Assembly: GCF_030817015.1 (NCBI RefSeq)
Contig: NZ_JAUSYS010000001.1
Span: 4,650,001-4,714,000 of the forward strand
From: Arthrobacter sp. V1I7
Lineage (GTDB): Bacteria > Actinomycetota > Actinomycetes > Actinomycetales > Micrococcaceae
Length of the DNA: 64,000 nucleotides
Reading direction: 5' to 3'
Shown: positions 31,234-40,300 of the stretch, piece after piece
Layout of the letters: every line of letters begins with the position of its first letter
Position numbering within the stretch: position 1 is the first letter of the stretch
Position numbers and translations under genes: made by a program
Notes under the pieces: model-generated
What the model was told of the DNA's origin: nothing
What the model saw: the letters and a program-made list of their open reading frames with translations, nothing else
The model's database searches: none

Positions 31234-32589
31234 GTGCCCGCCTCGTCCCCGCCCTCCGCCGCGCTACCGTCCCCGGCCAGCCGACGCCGCGAGATCCTCC
31301 GACTTGCCGTCCCGGCTTTCGGCGCCTTGATCGCCGAGCCGCTGTTCCTGCTTGCCGATTCGGCGATCGTCGGCCACCTCGGCGTGGCCGAGCTGGCGGG
31401 CGTGGGACTGGCTTCCGCGGTGCTGCATACGGCGGTGGGCCTGATGGTCTTCCTCGCCTACTCCACGACGCCGGCGGTGGCCCGGGCGGTGGGCAACGGA
31501 CAGCTGCCCAAGGCCCTCGCGGCCGGGCGCGACGGCATCTGGCTGGCCGTGCTGCTCGGGACCATTCTTGCCGCGGCTGGTTTCGTCGCCGCCGAACCAC
31601 TCCTGGAGCTGATGGGGGCCCAGGGTGAAGTGCGGATGTTCGCTGTGGACTACCTGCGCTGGTCAATGCCGGGACTCGTGGCGATGCTGCTGATCTTCGC
31701 GGGCACCGGGGTGCTGCGGGGCCTGCAGGACACCCGCACCCCGCTCGTGGTCGCCGCCGCCGGCTTCACGCTGAACATCGTGCTGAACTTCTTCCTGGTC
31801 TACGGGCTGCACTGGTCCGTCACCGGCTCTGCGATCGGCACCAGCATCGCGCAGTGGGCCATGGCCCTTGTCTATGTCGTGATGGTGCAGCGCAACGCCC
31901 GCAACCACGGGGTGTCCCTGCTGCCGGAGTGGCGGGGGATCCGGTCCATGACCAAGGTGGGCTCATGGCTGATGCTGCGCACGCTGAGCCTGCGGATCGC
32001 GATCCTGGCCACGGTCGTCGTAGTCACCGCCCAGGGTCCGGTGAACCTCGCCGCCCACCAGCTCGCCATGACCGTCTTCACCTTCCTGGCCTTCGCACTG
32101 GACGCTCTCGCCATTGCGGCGCAGGCCCTGATCGGCAAGGAGCTCGGCGCGGGCCATCCTGCGGCGGTCAGGGAGCTGACTGGGACCATGGTCCGGTGGG
32201 GCCTCGGGTTTGGAGTGCTCACCGGAGTCCTGCTGGCTGCCGCCGCACCCTGGGCCGGCCTCCTGTTCACCTCCGATGCGGAGGTCCGCTCCGCGCTCAC
32301 GCTCGCCCTGTGGGTGCTCGCGGTGGGCCAGCCTGTCGCCGGGTATGTTTTCGTCCTCGACGGGGTGCTCATCGGGGCGGGGGACGCGAAATACCTGGCG
32401 GTCGCCGGCGTCGTCAACCTGGCCCTCTACCTGCCGCTGTTGCTGGCGGTCCGGATGTCCGGGGCCGACGGCGGTGCGGGGCTGCTCTGGTTGTGGGCCG
32501 CCTTCTCGCTGGGCTACATGCTGGCCCGGGCCCTCACGCTGGGACTCCGGGCGCGGACCGACCGGTGGATGGTGCTCGGCGCACGCTGA
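31234..32589 (+). CDS. MATE family efflux transporter (DinF-like)
   Basis: MATE proteins export drugs or metabolites using proton or sodium gradients. The 451-residue protein has about 12 helices and the DinF-type start REILRLAVPAFGALIAEPLFLLADSAIVGHLG, plus the second-half repeat ALDALAIAAQALIGKELGAG. The GTG start at 31234 is 6 nt after TAGGGT, which fits a leaderless mRNA. It is divergent from DoxX across a shared control region. Confidence 0.9.
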   Translation: MPASSPPSAALPSPASRRREILRLAVPAFGALIAEPLFLLADSAIVGHLGVAELAGVGLASAVLHTAVGLMVFLAYSTTPAVARAVGNGQLPKALAAGRDGIWLAVLLGTILAAAGFVAAEPLLELMGAQGEVRMFAVDYLRWSMPGLVAMLLIFAGTGVLRGLQDTRTPLVVAAAGFTLNIVLNFFLVYGLHWSVTGSAIGTSIAQWAMALVYVVMVQRNARNHGVSLLPEWRGIRSMTKVGSWLMLRTLSLRIAILATVVVVTAQGPVNLAAHQLAMTVFTFLAFALDALAIAAQALIGKELGAGHPAAVRELTGTMVRWGLGFGVLTGVLLAAAAPWAGLLFTSDAEVRSALTLALWVLAVGQPVAGYVFVLDGVLIGAGDAKYLAVAGVVNLALYLPLLLAVRMSGADGGAGLLWLWAAFSLGYMLARALTLGLRARTDRWMVLGAR

Positions 32590-32638
32590 ACAGGAGCAGC
32601 CGGCATGCGCTGCGGGTGCTTCGCACTAAACTGGACGG

Positions 32639-33232
32639 GTGACTCACCCCGCAAACCCTGACGCGTCCACCGCTCTGCCCGCCGACGCGGACTTCTGGAA
32701 GCCCGTGCTCGTCCGGGCCGCCGTCGCGCTGGGCTTCGGTGCGCTGACCGTGTTCTGGGCCTCCCCCTCCGCAGCGGGAATGGGCTGGGCGGGCGGGCTC
32801 TACCTGCTGGCCACCGGAGTGGTGTTGATCTGGAGCGTCAACAAAACGGGTTTCCCCAGCGGCGCCGGATCGGGAAAAATCCTCTCCGCCGCGGGGTCGC
32901 TGCTGGCCGGAACGGGTGCTGCCGTCGGGCTGCTCGGCAGCAGCCTCGTCTTTGGCGTCGTTGGGGCTCTCGGGCTGGGCCTGGCCGCCGCCGCGGAACT
33001 GTACCTCGGGATCAGCAACCGCCGCCGCAGTGCGCTGGCACGGGACTGGATCGCTTCCGGCGTGATCGGGCTCGGCACGGCGGCCGCGCTGCCCTTCTTC
33101 ATCAGCCTCGGACCGCACGCGCTGCTCGGGGTCGCCGGCGGCGGCGCCATCATCAGCGGGGTGCTGTGGATGCTGGCGGGACTGACGCTGCGGCACGATG
33201 CGCGGCGCGATTCCCCGGAGACCGTAAACTAG
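32639..33232 (+). CDS. Hypothetical multi-spanning membrane protein
   Basis: The 197-residue protein has about six hydrophobic segments (for example VRAAVALGFGALTVFWA, GLYLLATGVVLIWSV, SLVFGVVGALGLGLAAAAEL) with an Arg-rich short loop. The plan is like HdeD/DUF308 membrane proteins but I cannot place it. GTG 32639 follows TAAACT by 6 nt, which supports the start and a leaderless mRNA. The frameshifted small membrane gene follows 84 bp later. Confidence 0.7.
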   Translation: MTHPANPDASTALPADADFWKPVLVRAAVALGFGALTVFWASPSAAGMGWAGGLYLLATGVVLIWSVNKTGFPSGAGSGKILSAAGSLLAGTGAAVGLLGSSLVFGVVGALGLGLAAAAELYLGISNRRRSALARDWIASGVIGLGTAAALPFFISLGPHALLGVAGGGAIISGVLWMLAGLTLRHDARRDSPETVN

Positions 33233-33316
33233 TAACGACAGGTTCTACCCTGCGTAGAACAATTGCGGTATCAAAACTGCCACGCCCCACCGGCGAGGCT
33301 GCAGGAGGAAATCACC

Positions 33317-33686
33317 TTGGCTCAGCAGAAACCCGGAGAACCGCGCAGCCTGCGGACCTCGGTCAAGGGACCCCTCCTGTTCTCCGCGTTCTGGGCAGTG
33401 CTCGCCTTCTTTGCCGTCCTGATCTTCGCCTCCGGCGGCAGCGCCAAGACGCCCCGGTTCGACCTGGCCTTCACCGGGGCCGGTATCGCGTTCATCGTCC
33501 ACCCTGGTCCTGGCCGCCATGCTCTCAATGAGCCACAAGGGCAACGACGAGCACCTGGGCAAGGGATCAGGCGTGAACCTCAGCTCCAGGAAGCCGGCTT
33601 CCGGTTCCGGTGGCTATCCGGCACGGCCGGATTCCGACGCTCCCGGGGCCAGCCCCGACGGCGCGCCCGGAGACGGGCTCCGCTAG
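33317..33686 (+). pseudogene. Small membrane protein gene with a one-base frameshift
   Basis: TTG 33317 follows GGAGGA (33304-33309) and reads MAQQKPGEPRSLRTSVKGP, then one membrane helix (LFSAFWAVLAFFAVLIFAS) and TGAGIAFIV. At about 33500 one extra C breaks the frame; removing it lets the protein continue TLVLAAMLSMSHKGNDEHLGKGSGVNLSS to a stop at 33684-33686, giving 122 residues. A second helix and a polar tail are thus restored. The frameshift may be a real mutation or a sequencing error. Function is unknown. Confidence 0.7.
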
Positions 33687-33741
33687 CCGGCTGGGACGCC
33701 CGGCGTCCCCGTTCGCCCCGGCGTCCCGGTGCCGCCGGGAC

Positions 33742-34284
33742 TCAGGACGCGGCCTTGCGCGCCCGGTAAGCCGCCACGTGTGCCCGGTTCGCGCAGTTTC
33801 CGGTGTCGCAGTAGCGCTTGGAGCGGTTGCGGCTGAGGTCCAGCACCACCGCGTCGCAGTCCTCCGCCGCGCAGACCAGCAGCCGGTCCATCTCCTTGCT
33901 GCGGATCACATCGACGAGGGCCATGGCGGCCTCCGTGCTCATCCGGTCGGCCAGCGGAGCCGCCGGGGTGGTGGCGTGCAGGTGCCAGTCCCACTCATCG
34001 TGCTTGACGAGCTGGGGGAGTGCCCTGGCGTCCCGCAGGAGCCGGTTCAGGGTGTTGACGGCCGTGGACTCCTCGGCGAGCCACAGTTCCGCGAGTTCAG
34101 CACGAAGGCGGTGCACACTGGCGAGCTCGGCCACGTCCCTGGTCCGGGAGCCGGTGAAGCCTTCGGCCGCCAGAAACCGGTCCAGATCCGCCGTCGTGGC
34201 CAGCTCCTCGTCGCCGTTGGCGGCGGTGTTGATGAGCTTGACCACGGAACGCAGGGCAACCTCCGTGTCAGGGGCAAAAACCAT
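33742..34284 (-). CDS. CGNR zinc-finger regulator (ABATE domain)
   Basis: The 180-residue protein has an N-terminal stress-sensing ABATE-type region (VVKLINTAANGDEEL... LRAELAELW) and a C-terminal CGNR zinc finger with ligands in CAAEDCDAVVLD and KRYCDTGNCANRAHVAAYR. Such proteins are predicted DNA-binding regulators. It is divergent from an EamA exporter, with a long inverted repeat between them, a typical regulator-transporter layout. AAGGAG precedes the ATG on the minus strand. Confidence 0.87.
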   Translation of the reverse strand: MVFAPDTEVALRSVVKLINTAANGDEELATTADLDRFLAAEGFTGSRTRDVAELASVHRLRAELAELWLAEESTAVNTLNRLLRDARALPQLVKHDEWDWHLHATTPAAPLADRMSTEAAMALVDVIRSKEMDRLLVCAAEDCDAVVLDLSRNRSKRYCDTGNCANRAHVAAYRARKAAS

Positions 34285-34311
34285 CTTGACTCCTTACGTC
34301 GGTCTGGCGTA

Positions 34312-34346
34312 CTGTCAGGACCGTAACCTCATCTTACTCCTGACAG
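34312..34346. promoter_or_regulatory. Inverted repeat between the CGNR regulator and the EamA exporter
   Basis: CTGTCAGGA (34312-34320) and TCCTGACAG (34338-34346) are perfect inverted 9-bp arms 17 bp apart in the 72-bp divergent gap; the right arm abuts the GGAGG ribosome-binding site of the exporter. It is the likely CGNR operator, covering both promoters. Confidence 0.6.
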
Positions 34347-34356
34347 GAGGCAGCCC

Positions 34357-35442
34357 GTGTCTGCCGCACGCCGCTCCGCCGATGCACCGGCCCGGAATCC
34401 CGCAACCCCGCTGGGCGCCGGAACACCCGGCCCGGGGAAACAGGGGACCCGGGCGGCAGACGCCGCCTCGGGCTTCCTGGCTTCGGGACTGGGGGTGGCA
34501 CTGTTGTCCTCCGCGGTGTTCGGTCTCTCCGGATCGTTCGCGAAGGCACTCCTGGAAACAGGCTGGACGCCGGGTGCAGCGGTCACGGCCCGCCTCACGG
34601 CGGCGGCGCTGATCCTGGCCGTCCCCGCCGTTCCCGCCCTGCGCGGCCGCTGGCACCAGCTCCGGGACAACTGGGTCACGGTCCTGCTCTTCGGGCTCAT
34701 CGGCGTCGCGGCCTGCCAGCTCTTCTACTTCAACGCGGTGGCACGGCTCTCGGTGGGCGTCGCCCTGCTGCTGGAGTACCTCGCCCCGGTGATCATTGTG
34801 CTCTGGCTCTGGGCGGCCAGCCGGAAACGGCCGGGCCCGTTGACCATCGCCGGCACCCTCCTGTCCCTGGGCGGCCTGGTCCTGGTCCTGGACCTCACCG
34901 GAGCCGTCAAAATCGACCTCATCGGCGTGCTGTGGGGGCTCGCGGCCGCCGTGTGCCTCGCGATCTACTTCTTCATCACAGCCAGGGAAAACGACACGCT
35001 CCCGCCGATCGTGCTGGCCTCCGGCGGACTCATGGTGGGCGCGGTGGTCATGTGGCTTGCCGCGGCCACCGGCCTGCTGCCGATGGCGTTCAGCACCGCC
35101 GACACCCGTCTGGGCCCCTGGCTCACCCCCTGGTGGGTGGCCCTGGGCGGCCTCGTGGTGCTCGCCACGGTGTTGGCCTACTTCGCCGGCATTGTCGCCG
35201 CGCGGGCGCTCGGGTCCAAGCTCGCATCGTTCGTCTCGCTCACCGAGGTGCTGTTCGCGGTCATCTGGGCGTGGCTGTTGCTCGGTGAACTGCCCGGCCC
35301 CATCCAGCTTCTGGGCGGCGTCCTGATTGTCGGCGGAGTGGTCCTGGTCCGGCTGGACGAGCTTCGCGGCGCAGCGGCAGCGGCGCCACTGCCGGCGTCG
35401 TCATCGGCCGCCGGCCTCGATCCCACGCGATCCGGCGCCTAG
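34357..35442 (+). CDS. EamA/RhtA-type transporter (drug/metabolite exporter)
   Basis: The 361-residue protein has about ten helices in two EamA repeats: ALLSSAVFGLSGSFAKALLETGWTPGAAV opens the first and LIGVLWGLAAAVCLAIYFFI the second. Members export amino acids or other metabolites. Ala/Pro-rich tails at both ends are presumably cytosolic. GTG 34357 is set by GGAGG 6 nt upstream. The divergent CGNR regulator probably controls it. Confidence 0.88.
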   Translation: MSAARRSADAPARNPATPLGAGTPGPGKQGTRAADAASGFLASGLGVALLSSAVFGLSGSFAKALLETGWTPGAAVTARLTAAALILAVPAVPALRGRWHQLRDNWVTVLLFGLIGVAACQLFYFNAVARLSVGVALLLEYLAPVIIVLWLWAASRKRPGPLTIAGTLLSLGGLVLVLDLTGAVKIDLIGVLWGLAAAVCLAIYFFITARENDTLPPIVLASGGLMVGAVVMWLAAATGLLPMAFSTADTRLGPWLTPWWVALGGLVVLATVLAYFAGIVAARALGSKLASFVSLTEVLFAVIWAWLLLGELPGPIQLLGGVLIVGGVVLVRLDELRGAAAAAPLPASSSAAGLDPTRSGA

Positions 35443-35451
35443 CATAGAGCT

Positions 35452-35724
35452 ATGTGCCGCAATATCCATACCCTGCATAATTTTGAGCCCCGCGCCACCA
35501 CGGCCGAGGTGGAGGCCGCCGCACTGCAGTACGTGCGCAAGATCAGCGGCAGCACCAAGCCCTCCAAGGCCAACGAGGAAGCCTTCAACCGGGCCGTCCA
35601 CGAGATCGCGCACGCCACCCAGCACCTGCTCGATTCGCTGGTGACGCACGCTCCGGCAAAGGACCGGGACGAGGAGGCCGCCAAAGCGCGCGCCAGGGCC
35701 GAAGTCCGGTTCGGCGCAGCCTGA
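35452..35724 (+). CDS. DUF2277 family protein
   Basis: The 90-residue protein begins MCRNIHTLHNFEPRATTAEVEAAALQYVRKISG, the characteristic DUF2277 start, with a Cys at position 2. Function is unknown. ATG 35452 lies 6 nt after TAGCAT, which indicates a leaderless mRNA and confirms the start. Confidence 0.85.
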   Translation: MCRNIHTLHNFEPRATTAEVEAAALQYVRKISGSTKPSKANEEAFNRAVHEIAHATQHLLDSLVTHAPAKDRDEEAAKARARAEVRFGAA

Positions 35725-35783
35725 GGTTCGACGCAGCCTGACCGGGACGGGCAGCCTGACCGGGACAGGTGGTGCCGGGCGGG

Positions 35784-38123
35784 CTACTTCGCGAAACTGC
35801 GCAGCCGCAGCGAGTTCGCCACCACCAGGACCGAGCTAGCCGCCATGGCGGCGCCCGCGATCATCGGATTGAGCAGTCCCAGGGCAGCCACCGGAATGCC
35901 GACGGCATTGTAGAAAAACGCCCAGAAGAGGTTGGTCTTGATGGTCGTCAGGGTCCGGCGGGACAGCTCGATGGCCAGCGCCACCTGCCCGAGATCATTG
36001 CCCATGACCGTCAGGTCCGCGGCCTCGATCGCGACGTCCGTGCCGGAACCCATCGCAATGCCCAGATCGGCCTGTGCCAGCGCGGCAGCGTCGTTGACCC
36101 CGTCTCCGGCCATGGCCACGGTGGCGCCTCCCGCCTGCAGCCTCCGCACCGCCTCGACCTTGCCGGCCGGCAGGACACCCGCAAAGACGTCGTCCGGGCC
36201 GATCCCGACGGCGGCCGCCACCTGGGCAGCCACCGCGGCGTTATCTCCGGTCAGCAGGACCGGCCGGAGTCCGAGCTGCCGGAACCTGGCGATCGCCGCC
36301 GCGGAGCCGGGCTTGAGCGTGTCACGCAGGCTGATGACTCCGGCGGCCTTCCCGTCCACGGCCAGCCAGATGGCGGTGGCGCCCGACTCCTCCGCCTCCC
36401 GGAGGAGGCCCTGTTGTCCGGGCGTGATTGACACCCCGTTTTCCTGCAGCCAGCCCGTCCGGCCGGCGGTGAGCAGCCGGCCCTGGACCGTGCCCTGGAC
36501 GCCGCCGCCCGGCGCCGAACGGAAGCCGGCGACGACGGGTAGCCGGCCGCCCTCCCCGCTCTGCCGCTCTGCCGCTCTGGCAGCTGCGGCGATGGCATGG
36601 GCGATGGGGTGCTCGGACGCGGCCTCGACGGCCCCCGCCAGGCGCAGGACTTCGGCGTTGCCGAACGGGGCGAACGCCTGCGTGCCGTCGACGGCGAGGT
36701 GGCCGGTGGTCACGGTGCCGGTCTTGTCCAGGACGATGGTGTCCACCGTCCGGGTGTCCTCCAGGACCTGGGGCCCCTTGATGAGGATTCCCAGCTGGGC
36801 CCCGCGGCCGGTCCCGGTGAGGAGTCCGACCGGCGTCGCCAGCCCCAGCGCGCAGGGGCAGGCGATGACCAGCACAGCCACAGCCGCCGTGAAGGAGGCG
36901 CGGAGCCCGGCGTCGCTGACAGCCGGTCCGGCGGCCAGCAGCCAGCCGGCAAACGTGATGGCGGCGATGGCCAGGACCACGGGGACGAACACCGAACTGA
37001 TCCGGTCCGCGAGGCGCGCGATCGGAGCCTTTCCGGTCTGCGCCTGGGAGACCAGCCGGCCCATCTGGGCGAGAGTGGTTTCGGATCCCACCCGGGTGGC
37101 GCGGACCAGGAGCCGGCCGGAGGTGTTGATGGTGGCACCCGTGACCGCGCTGTCCGGCCCGACCTCCACCGGCACCGACTCACCGGTCACGAGGGAGGCG
37201 TCCACGGCGGAGGAGCCGTCGACGACGACGCCGTCGGTAGCGATCTTCTCGCCCGGACGGACCACGATCACATCGCCCACCGCCAGCCGGTCGGCCGGAA
37301 CCTTGTATTCCATTCCGCCGCGGAGAACCGTGGCGTCTTTGGCGCCCAGGTCCAGCAAGGCCCGCAGGGCGTCGCCGGCCTTCTGCTTGGCGTTGGCCTC
37401 CAGATAGCGCCCGAGCAGCAGGAACGTCGTCACGACGGACGCTACCTCGAAGTACAGCCCGCCCGGACCCGTCTCCGTGGCGTCCATGCCCTGCGGGTGT
37501 CCGGTCATTCCCGGCTCAGCCAGGAGCTGCCAGGCGGAAAACAGGTAGGCGGCGATCACGCCAAGGGACACGAGGGTATCCATCGTGGACGCGAAATGCC
37601 GGGCGTTGACTGCGGCCGCCCGATGGAAGGGCCACGCCGCCCAGCTCACGACCGGCAGTGCCAGGGCGCCGGCGGCCCAGCCCCAGTTGGCGAACTGGAA
37701 CGCCGGGAACATCGATATCAGCAGCACCGGGACCGTCAGTGCGGTGGCCACGATGAGCCGCGGGCGCAGCTTGGCTGCGGTCCCGCCGTGGGCCAGGTGG
37801 TTCGCGCCGGTGCCGGGGATTTCTGTCAGCCCGGTGCCGGCGCCGAGTTCGACCGGCTCAGTTCCCGGGATGGGGCGGTGGGCGGGACGGATGGTCGCCT
37901 TGTAGCCTGCTGCCGCTACCGTGGCGGTGATTTGCTCATCGGTGATGTCAGGCGGGACCGTCACGTGCGCCGATTCGAGGGGAAGGTTGACCGAGGCTTC
38001 GACGCCGTCGAGTTTTCCAAGCTTGCGTTCGACCCGGCTGACACAAGAAGCGCAGGTCATACCCTCGATGTCGAGTTCGATCGCCCGGCTTCCCGGCCGG
38101 TCCAGCAGATGCTCGTTCGTCAC
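35784..38123 (-). CDS. copA: Copper-translocating P-type ATPase
   Basis: CopA pumps Cu(I) out of the cytosol. The 779-residue protein has an N-terminal heavy-metal-binding domain with GMTCASC (residues 21-27), SLVTGESVPVE, the intramembrane metal site CPCALGLATP, the phosphorylation site DKTGTVTTG, SEHPIAHA and MAGDGVNDAAALAQAD. Eight helices are expected. It starts at GTG 38123 with AAGGA upstream. It is the last gene of csoR-copZ-copA and should be induced by copper through CsoR. Confidence 0.95.
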   Translation of the reverse strand: MTNEHLLDRPGSRAIELDIEGMTCASCVSRVERKLGKLDGVEASVNLPLESAHVTVPPDITDEQITATVAAAGYKATIRPAHRPIPGTEPVELGAGTGLTEIPGTGANHLAHGGTAAKLRPRLIVATALTVPVLLISMFPAFQFANWGWAAGALALPVVSWAAWPFHRAAAVNARHFASTMDTLVSLGVIAAYLFSAWQLLAEPGMTGHPQGMDATETGPGGLYFEVASVVTTFLLLGRYLEANAKQKAGDALRALLDLGAKDATVLRGGMEYKVPADRLAVGDVIVVRPGEKIATDGVVVDGSSAVDASLVTGESVPVEVGPDSAVTGATINTSGRLLVRATRVGSETTLAQMGRLVSQAQTGKAPIARLADRISSVFVPVVLAIAAITFAGWLLAAGPAVSDAGLRASFTAAVAVLVIACPCALGLATPVGLLTGTGRGAQLGILIKGPQVLEDTRTVDTIVLDKTGTVTTGHLAVDGTQAFAPFGNAEVLRLAGAVEAASEHPIAHAIAAAARAAERQSGEGGRLPVVAGFRSAPGGGVQGTVQGRLLTAGRTGWLQENGVSITPGQQGLLREAEESGATAIWLAVDGKAAGVISLRDTLKPGSAAAIARFRQLGLRPVLLTGDNAAVAAQVAAAVGIGPDDVFAGVLPAGKVEAVRRLQAGGATVAMAGDGVNDAAALAQADLGIAMGSGTDVAIEAADLTVMGNDLGQVALAIELSRRTLTTIKTNLFWAFFYNAVGIPVAALGLLNPMIAGAAMAASSVLVVANSLRLRSFAK

Positions 38124-38171
38124 GGCTTCTTCCTTGTTCGCAGGGCGGGCTGTTGCGGCTGCGCCCGGTGC

Positions 38172-38402
38172 TCAGGCTTCGTTGGCCACCACAAGGTAGC
38201 CCGCCTCGGCAACCGCCTCGCCGATTTCGGCAGCGGACAAAGCCCCGATGGAGGTGATGGTGACGGTGGAGACGCCGCCGGCGTTGAGGTCGACGTCGAC
38301 CTGTTCGACGCCGGCCAGCGCCTCCAGCTCTTCGCTGACGGAGGACACGCAGTGGCCGCAGGTCATCCCGGAAACGCTGACGGTGGTGGAAACGGTACTC
38401 AT
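38172..38402 (-). CDS. copZ: Copper chaperone, HMA domain
   Basis: The 76-residue protein is a single heavy-metal-associated ferredoxin-like domain with the copper site GMTCGHC (about residues 12-18). It carries Cu(I) to CopA. The extra His in CGHC is common in actinobacterial CopZ. AGCAAGGAGCAAGCC supplies the ribosome-binding site. It lies between csoR and copA. Confidence 0.93.
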   Translation of the reverse strand: MSTVSTTVSVSGMTCGHCVSSVSEELEALAGVEQVDVDLNAGGVSTVTITSIGALSAAEIGEAVAEAGYLVVANEA

Positions 38403-38468
38403 GGCTTGCTCCTTGCTGGTGGACGGCCGGGTATCAGCTGTCCGTCGTGTGACGAGTGAATGTTGCCG

Positions 38469-38813
38469 CTACCGGAGCAGGCGTCCGATGGCATCGGCGG
38501 CTTCCCTGACCTTGACGTCGATGGCTTCGGCCCGGAGATCCGGGTCAGGCTCGGACGCCGCCCCGACGACACAGTGGCCGATGTGCTCTTCCACCAGCCC
38601 CAGGCTGACCGCGTGCAGTGCCTTGGTGACGGCGGCGACCTGCGTGAGGATATCGATGCAGTACTTGTCCTCGTCGACCATGCGGGCGATTCCGCGGACC
38701 TGGCCTTCGATCCGCTTCAGCCGCCGCAGGTAGGCCTCCTTGTTGGAGGTATAGCCGTGTTGGGCGTGTGGCGCCTCGGCGGGAGCCATGACCGGGAGCT
38801 CAGAATCGTTCAT
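38469..38813 (-). CDS. csoR: Copper-sensing repressor CsoR
   Basis: The 114-residue all-helical repressor has the DUF156 core LRRLKRIEGQVRGIARMVDEDKYCIDIL, and the Cu(I) ligands Cys (YCIDIL) and His-x3-Cys pattern in EEHIGHC. Copper binding releases it from DNA. It heads the operon, and two palindromic CsoR boxes lie directly upstream. A GGAG precedes the ATG. Confidence 0.94.
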   Translation of the reverse strand: MNDSELPVMAPAEAPHAQHGYTSNKEAYLRRLKRIEGQVRGIARMVDEDKYCIDILTQVAAVTKALHAVSLGLVEEHIGHCVVGAASEPDPDLRAEAIDVKVREAADAIGRLLR

Positions 38814-38824
38814 GGCTCCAACTT

Positions 38825-38864
38825 ATACCCCTCCAGGGTATGTCGCAAGTACCCCCAGGGGGTA
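38825..38864. promoter_or_regulatory. Two CsoR-type operators
   Basis: ATACCC-CTCCA-GGGTAT (38825-38841) and TACCCCC-A-GGGGGTA (38850-38864) are both of the TACCC...GGGTA class bound by CsoR. They lie 12 and 37 bp before the csoR ATG, over the expected promoter. Confidence 0.85.
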
Positions 38865-38907
38865 TCCGAGATGCTCGACCCGCCGAAAACCGTCCGGACA
38901 TTAAAAG

Positions 38908-38946
38908 GCTCCGGAGCGCGTTATTGGGGGATACGCACTCCGGAGC
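38908..38946. terminator. Strong bidirectional hairpin between the stress-protein gene and csoR
   Basis: GCTCCGGAG-C-GCGT pairs with ACGC-A-CTCCGGAGC (one C-A mismatch) across an 11-nt loop. TTTT follows on each strand (GCTTTTGG on plus, CCTTTTAATG on minus). It is likely the terminator of the stress-protein gene. The rest of the 38950-39074 stretch is AT-richer and shows no gene. Confidence 0.65.
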
Positions 38947-39074
38947 AGCTTTTGGGGTAGTCCCTTCGCAGGGCCACGCAATAAGCTTACTTGGCAATAT
39001 CCGGAGAAAGCCAGCACCGCGAATAACTTCTTTCGCTTTACTTTTGCGTGGCGGTTTCGCTGTTTACGGGACCG

Positions 39075-39581
39075 TCAGGAACGGCGGGGCGTGCGGCCCG
39101 GCCGCGGGGCGGGCACGATCAGGACCGGATGGTCCTGATGGTGGCTGAGCCACGCGGCTACCGATCCGTTGAGCGCCTCGGAAAGCCGGTGCCCCAGGCC
39201 CCGTTCGGGGGTGCCGACGATAATCATGGCCGCCCCGGCTTCGGCGGTAAGCCTGCCGAGCGCACGGGCAGGGTCCCCGGCGAGGGTCCGCAGGGTCCAC
39301 GCGATCCCGAGATCGTCGCAGGCCGCCGCCACGACGGAACGCAACTCCTCGGTCACCGCCCGGATTTCGGCGTCGTCCGCGTCGGGATGGAGGGACAGCC
39401 GGTGCGCCGAGCGCGCGGGGTCCCACTCCACCAGATAGCTGGCCTCGTCCACATAGGCGCAGATCAGGGGAGCGGACAGACCTTCGGCGAGCGATGCGGC
39501 CCTCCGCAGTACTTCCGGATGCTGTCCCGGCACGACGCCGACCACGAGGGGCGCCGGACTGGTGGGGACCTCGTCAGACAT
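39075..39581 (-). CDS. Universal stress protein (UspA) family
   Basis: The 168-residue protein is one UspA domain: PLVVGVVPGQHPEVLRRAASLAE at the start, and the nucleotide-binding end IIVGTPERGLGHRLSEALNGSVAAWLSHHQDHPVLIVP with the G-x2-G-x9-GS spacing roughly kept. USP proteins bind ATP and respond to starvation or hypoxia. I start at ATG 39581 (MSDEVPTSP). It is separated from csoR by a strong hairpin, so it is not part of the copper operon. Confidence 0.85.
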   Translation of the reverse strand: MSDEVPTSPAPLVVGVVPGQHPEVLRRAASLAEGLSAPLICAYVDEASYLVEWDPARSAHRLSLHPDADDAEIRAVTEELRSVVAAACDDLGIAWTLRTLAGDPARALGRLTAEAGAAMIIVGTPERGLGHRLSEALNGSVAAWLSHHQDHPVLIVPAPRPGRTPRRS

Positions 39582-39781
39582 ACTCAATTGTTGCCCGGCA
39601 GCGAAGGCCTGAACAGGGGCTTCCTCCCCAGAATGTTCCCTTCTCAATTTTCGTACCGGCCGTCAGGCAGGTACACTTCGACGTCGACGGCGACGACGTC
39701 TCCATCGGCTCGGGAATACCATACCCATGGTGTGTGTTGCACTCCCGTCAGACAAGAACGACAGAAAAGAGAACCACCTAC

Positions 39782-40084
39782 GTGGCAACCGATTACGACG
39801 AAGTACGCTCCGATGTCAAGGAGTCCCAGGACAGTTCCCTGGAAGCGCTGCAATCCGCGAATGCACCTGATGCCCGCAGCGTGGTCCGGGAACTGGATGA
39901 ATCCGATGCGCTGGACGACACGATGGTTCCGGGCGGAGAGTTCGTTGCCGAGGAACTGGTCGTCCAGGTCATCCCGCAGGCCGAAGACGAGTTCACCTGC
40001 TATTCCTGTTTCCTGGTCCGGCACCGCTCCCAGATCGCCCGCGAAAAGAACGGCCACAAGTACTGCGTCGAATGTGAAGGCTAG
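39782..40084 (+). CDS. DUF4193 family protein
   Basis: The 100-residue acidic protein (MATDYDEVRSDVKESQDSSLEALQSANAPDARS...) ends in a probable zinc ribbon, DEFTCYSCFLVRHRSQ and YCVECEG. This is the actinobacterial DUF4193 family, function unknown. GTG 39782 follows AAAAGAG. The longer frame upstream is not supported. The 200-bp gap before it shows no gene. A long 9-bp-arm inverted repeat (40170-40178 and 40233-40241) follows. Confidence 0.85.
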   Translation: MATDYDEVRSDVKESQDSSLEALQSANAPDARSVVRELDESDALDDTMVPGGEFVAEELVVQVIPQAEDEFTCYSCFLVRHRSQIAREKNGHKYCVECEG

Positions 40085-40300
40085 GTCGCTGCAGGGCGGC
40101 CATGATGCCGTAACGGCCGCCACAGGTACAGGCCCCGAAGCGGGAGCGTGAATCCGTCCCGAAAACCCGCCACTGGACGGATCGGCGACGGCGGCGGCCA
40201 CCAGGACCTTCCGGCTTGGGACGGCCGCCAGAGTCCAGTGGCCCTTGAACACCCCGGCCCGGAAGCCTAACGTTGAAGAACGGAAGGAAGGGTGATCGCC

